A stretch of DNA of 14,574 nucleotides, taken from contig JAJYSL010000097.1 of NCBI GenBank assembly GCA_021793595.1, positions 1-14,574 on the forward strand, written 5' to 3'. Every line of letters begins with the position of its first letter. Position 1 is the stretch's first letter. The DNA is from Acidobacteriota bacterium. Its GTDB lineage: Bacteria; Acidobacteriota; Terriglobia; Terriglobales; Acidobacteriaceae. The translations under genes and the position numbers were made by a program. The notes beneath the pieces are model-generated. The model was not told the origin of the DNA and did not search any database. It saw only the letters and a list, made by a program, of their open reading frames with translations. Of the stretch, positions 13,972-14,574 are shown one piece after another.

Positions 13972-14574
13972 ATGTCTAAATCGTTTTTGCTCGCCCGCGC
14001 TCATGGCCGAATGAAACGCTGCTTCGCTGCAGCGATGGCTGCCGCAGGTACGCTGCTGGTCCTCGTACCCGGCTGTCTTGCACAGGCAAACCCCGCTAAA
14101 ACCGCTCCGTATTTGAATTCGGCGGTACCGATCCAGAAACGCGTGGACGATCTGGTGTCGAAGATGACGCTGGAGGAAAAAGTGTCGCAGATGCAGAATC
14201 ACGCGGCTGCGATTCCACGGCTCGGTGTGGCCGAATACGACTGGTGGAGCGAGGCCCTGCACGGCGTCGCGCGATCTGGATATGCCACCGTGTTTCCCCA
14301 GGCGATTGGCATGGCGGCGACCTGGGATGCGCCCCTGATCCATGAAGAAGCCCATATGATCGGCATCGAGGCGCGCGGACGGTACAACTCCGCCGTTCGA
14401 GAAGACAATCACGCTATCTTTTTTGGCATGGATTTCTGGTCGCCGAACGTGAACATCTTTCGCGATCCGCGCTGGGGTCGTGGACAGGAGACATACGGTG
14501 AAGATCCATTTCTGACCGGACAGCTTGGCATTCAGTTTGTGACCGGCCTGCAGGGCGACGACCCCGATACGTAT
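13972..14574 (+). CDS. Family 3 glycoside hydrolase, N-terminal part (beta-glucosidase/xylosidase-like)
   Basis: The gene runs off the window after 201 codons without a stop; family members are usually 700-900 residues. It begins with a signal peptide (cleavage probably after CLAQ, residue 38; a second Met at 14 is an alternative start), so it is exported. GH3 hallmarks follow: RVDDLVSKMTLEEKVSQM (57-74), YDWWSEALHGVA (89-100) and NIFRDPRWGRGQETYGEDP (161-179). The WWSEALHGVA form resembles the beta-xylosidase/arabinosidase branch more than simple beta-glucosidases. The catalytic Asp nucleophile lies beyond the window and cannot be checked. AAGGAG sits 7 bases before the ATG. The role is release of terminal sugars from plant or fungal oligosaccharides. 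Confidence 0.93.
   Translation, partial: MSKSFLLARAHGRMKRCFAAAMAAAGTLLVLVPGCLAQANPAKTAPYLNSAVPIQKRVDDLVSKMTLEEKVSQMQNHAAAIPRLGVAEYDWWSEALHGVARSGYATVFPQAIGMAATWDAPLIHEEAHMIGIEARGRYNSAVREDNHAIFFGMDFWSPNVNIFRDPRWGRGQETYGEDPFLTGQLGIQFVTGLQGDDPDTY

Overview
The window looks like chromosomal DNA from a member of the Acidobacteriota (class Terriglobia). This is inferred from the gene mix: a secreted DPP-IV-type peptidase, an S53 sedolisin-type acid protease, a WxxGxW-repeat lipoprotein, a family 3 glycoside hydrolase, and a small secreted protein of a kind I associate with this phylum. No rRNA or other phylogenetic marker is present, so the assignment is tentative. I see no insertion sequence, CRISPR array, tRNA or rRNA. 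Genes are densely packed on both strands, mostly in short convergent or divergent pairs.

Layout. 1-257: possible tail of an unidentified gene, then a 12-bp hairpin directly before the next start. 258-1358 (+): membrane acyltransferase, visibly more AT-rich than its neighbours. 1359-1629: convergent gap with a long imperfect hairpin. 1630-2985 (-): a two-gene unit, a coiled-coil/zinc-ribbon protein followed 12 bp later by a 5'(3')-deoxyribonucleotidase-like HAD phosphatase. 3167-6324 (+): secreted DPP-IV-type peptidase and, 17 bp later, a metallo-beta-lactamase-fold hydrolase. 6354-7910 (-): S53 pro-kumamolisin-type peptidase. 8100-8860 (+): small secreted protein broken by an apparent one-base deletion. 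9048-10658 (-): acyl-CoA carboxylase carboxyltransferase subunit, probably read from a leaderless GTG start. 10659-11161: gap holding a possible small membrane-protein gene and a divergent regulatory region with a LexA-box-like site. 11162-12496 (+): Y-family DNA polymerase. 12506-13765 (-): WxxGxW-repeat lipoprotein with an eight-proline run. 13972-end (+): 5' part of a GH3 beta-glucosidase/xylosidase.

How it fits together. Much of the content suits a heterotroph degrading polymers: two peptidases of different catalytic type and a GH3 glycosidase, plus a carboxyltransferase that may channel propionyl-CoA towards methylmalonyl-CoA. The acyltransferase and the lipoprotein suggest envelope modification. 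No single multi-gene novel system is evident. The most useful leads are the divergent pair of a small one-helix membrane ORF and a Y-family polymerase sharing a LexA-like palindrome, an atypical cysteine at the acyl-CoA specificity position of the carboxyltransferase, its apparent leaderless start, the frameshifted secreted protein, and several unexplained hairpins between genes.
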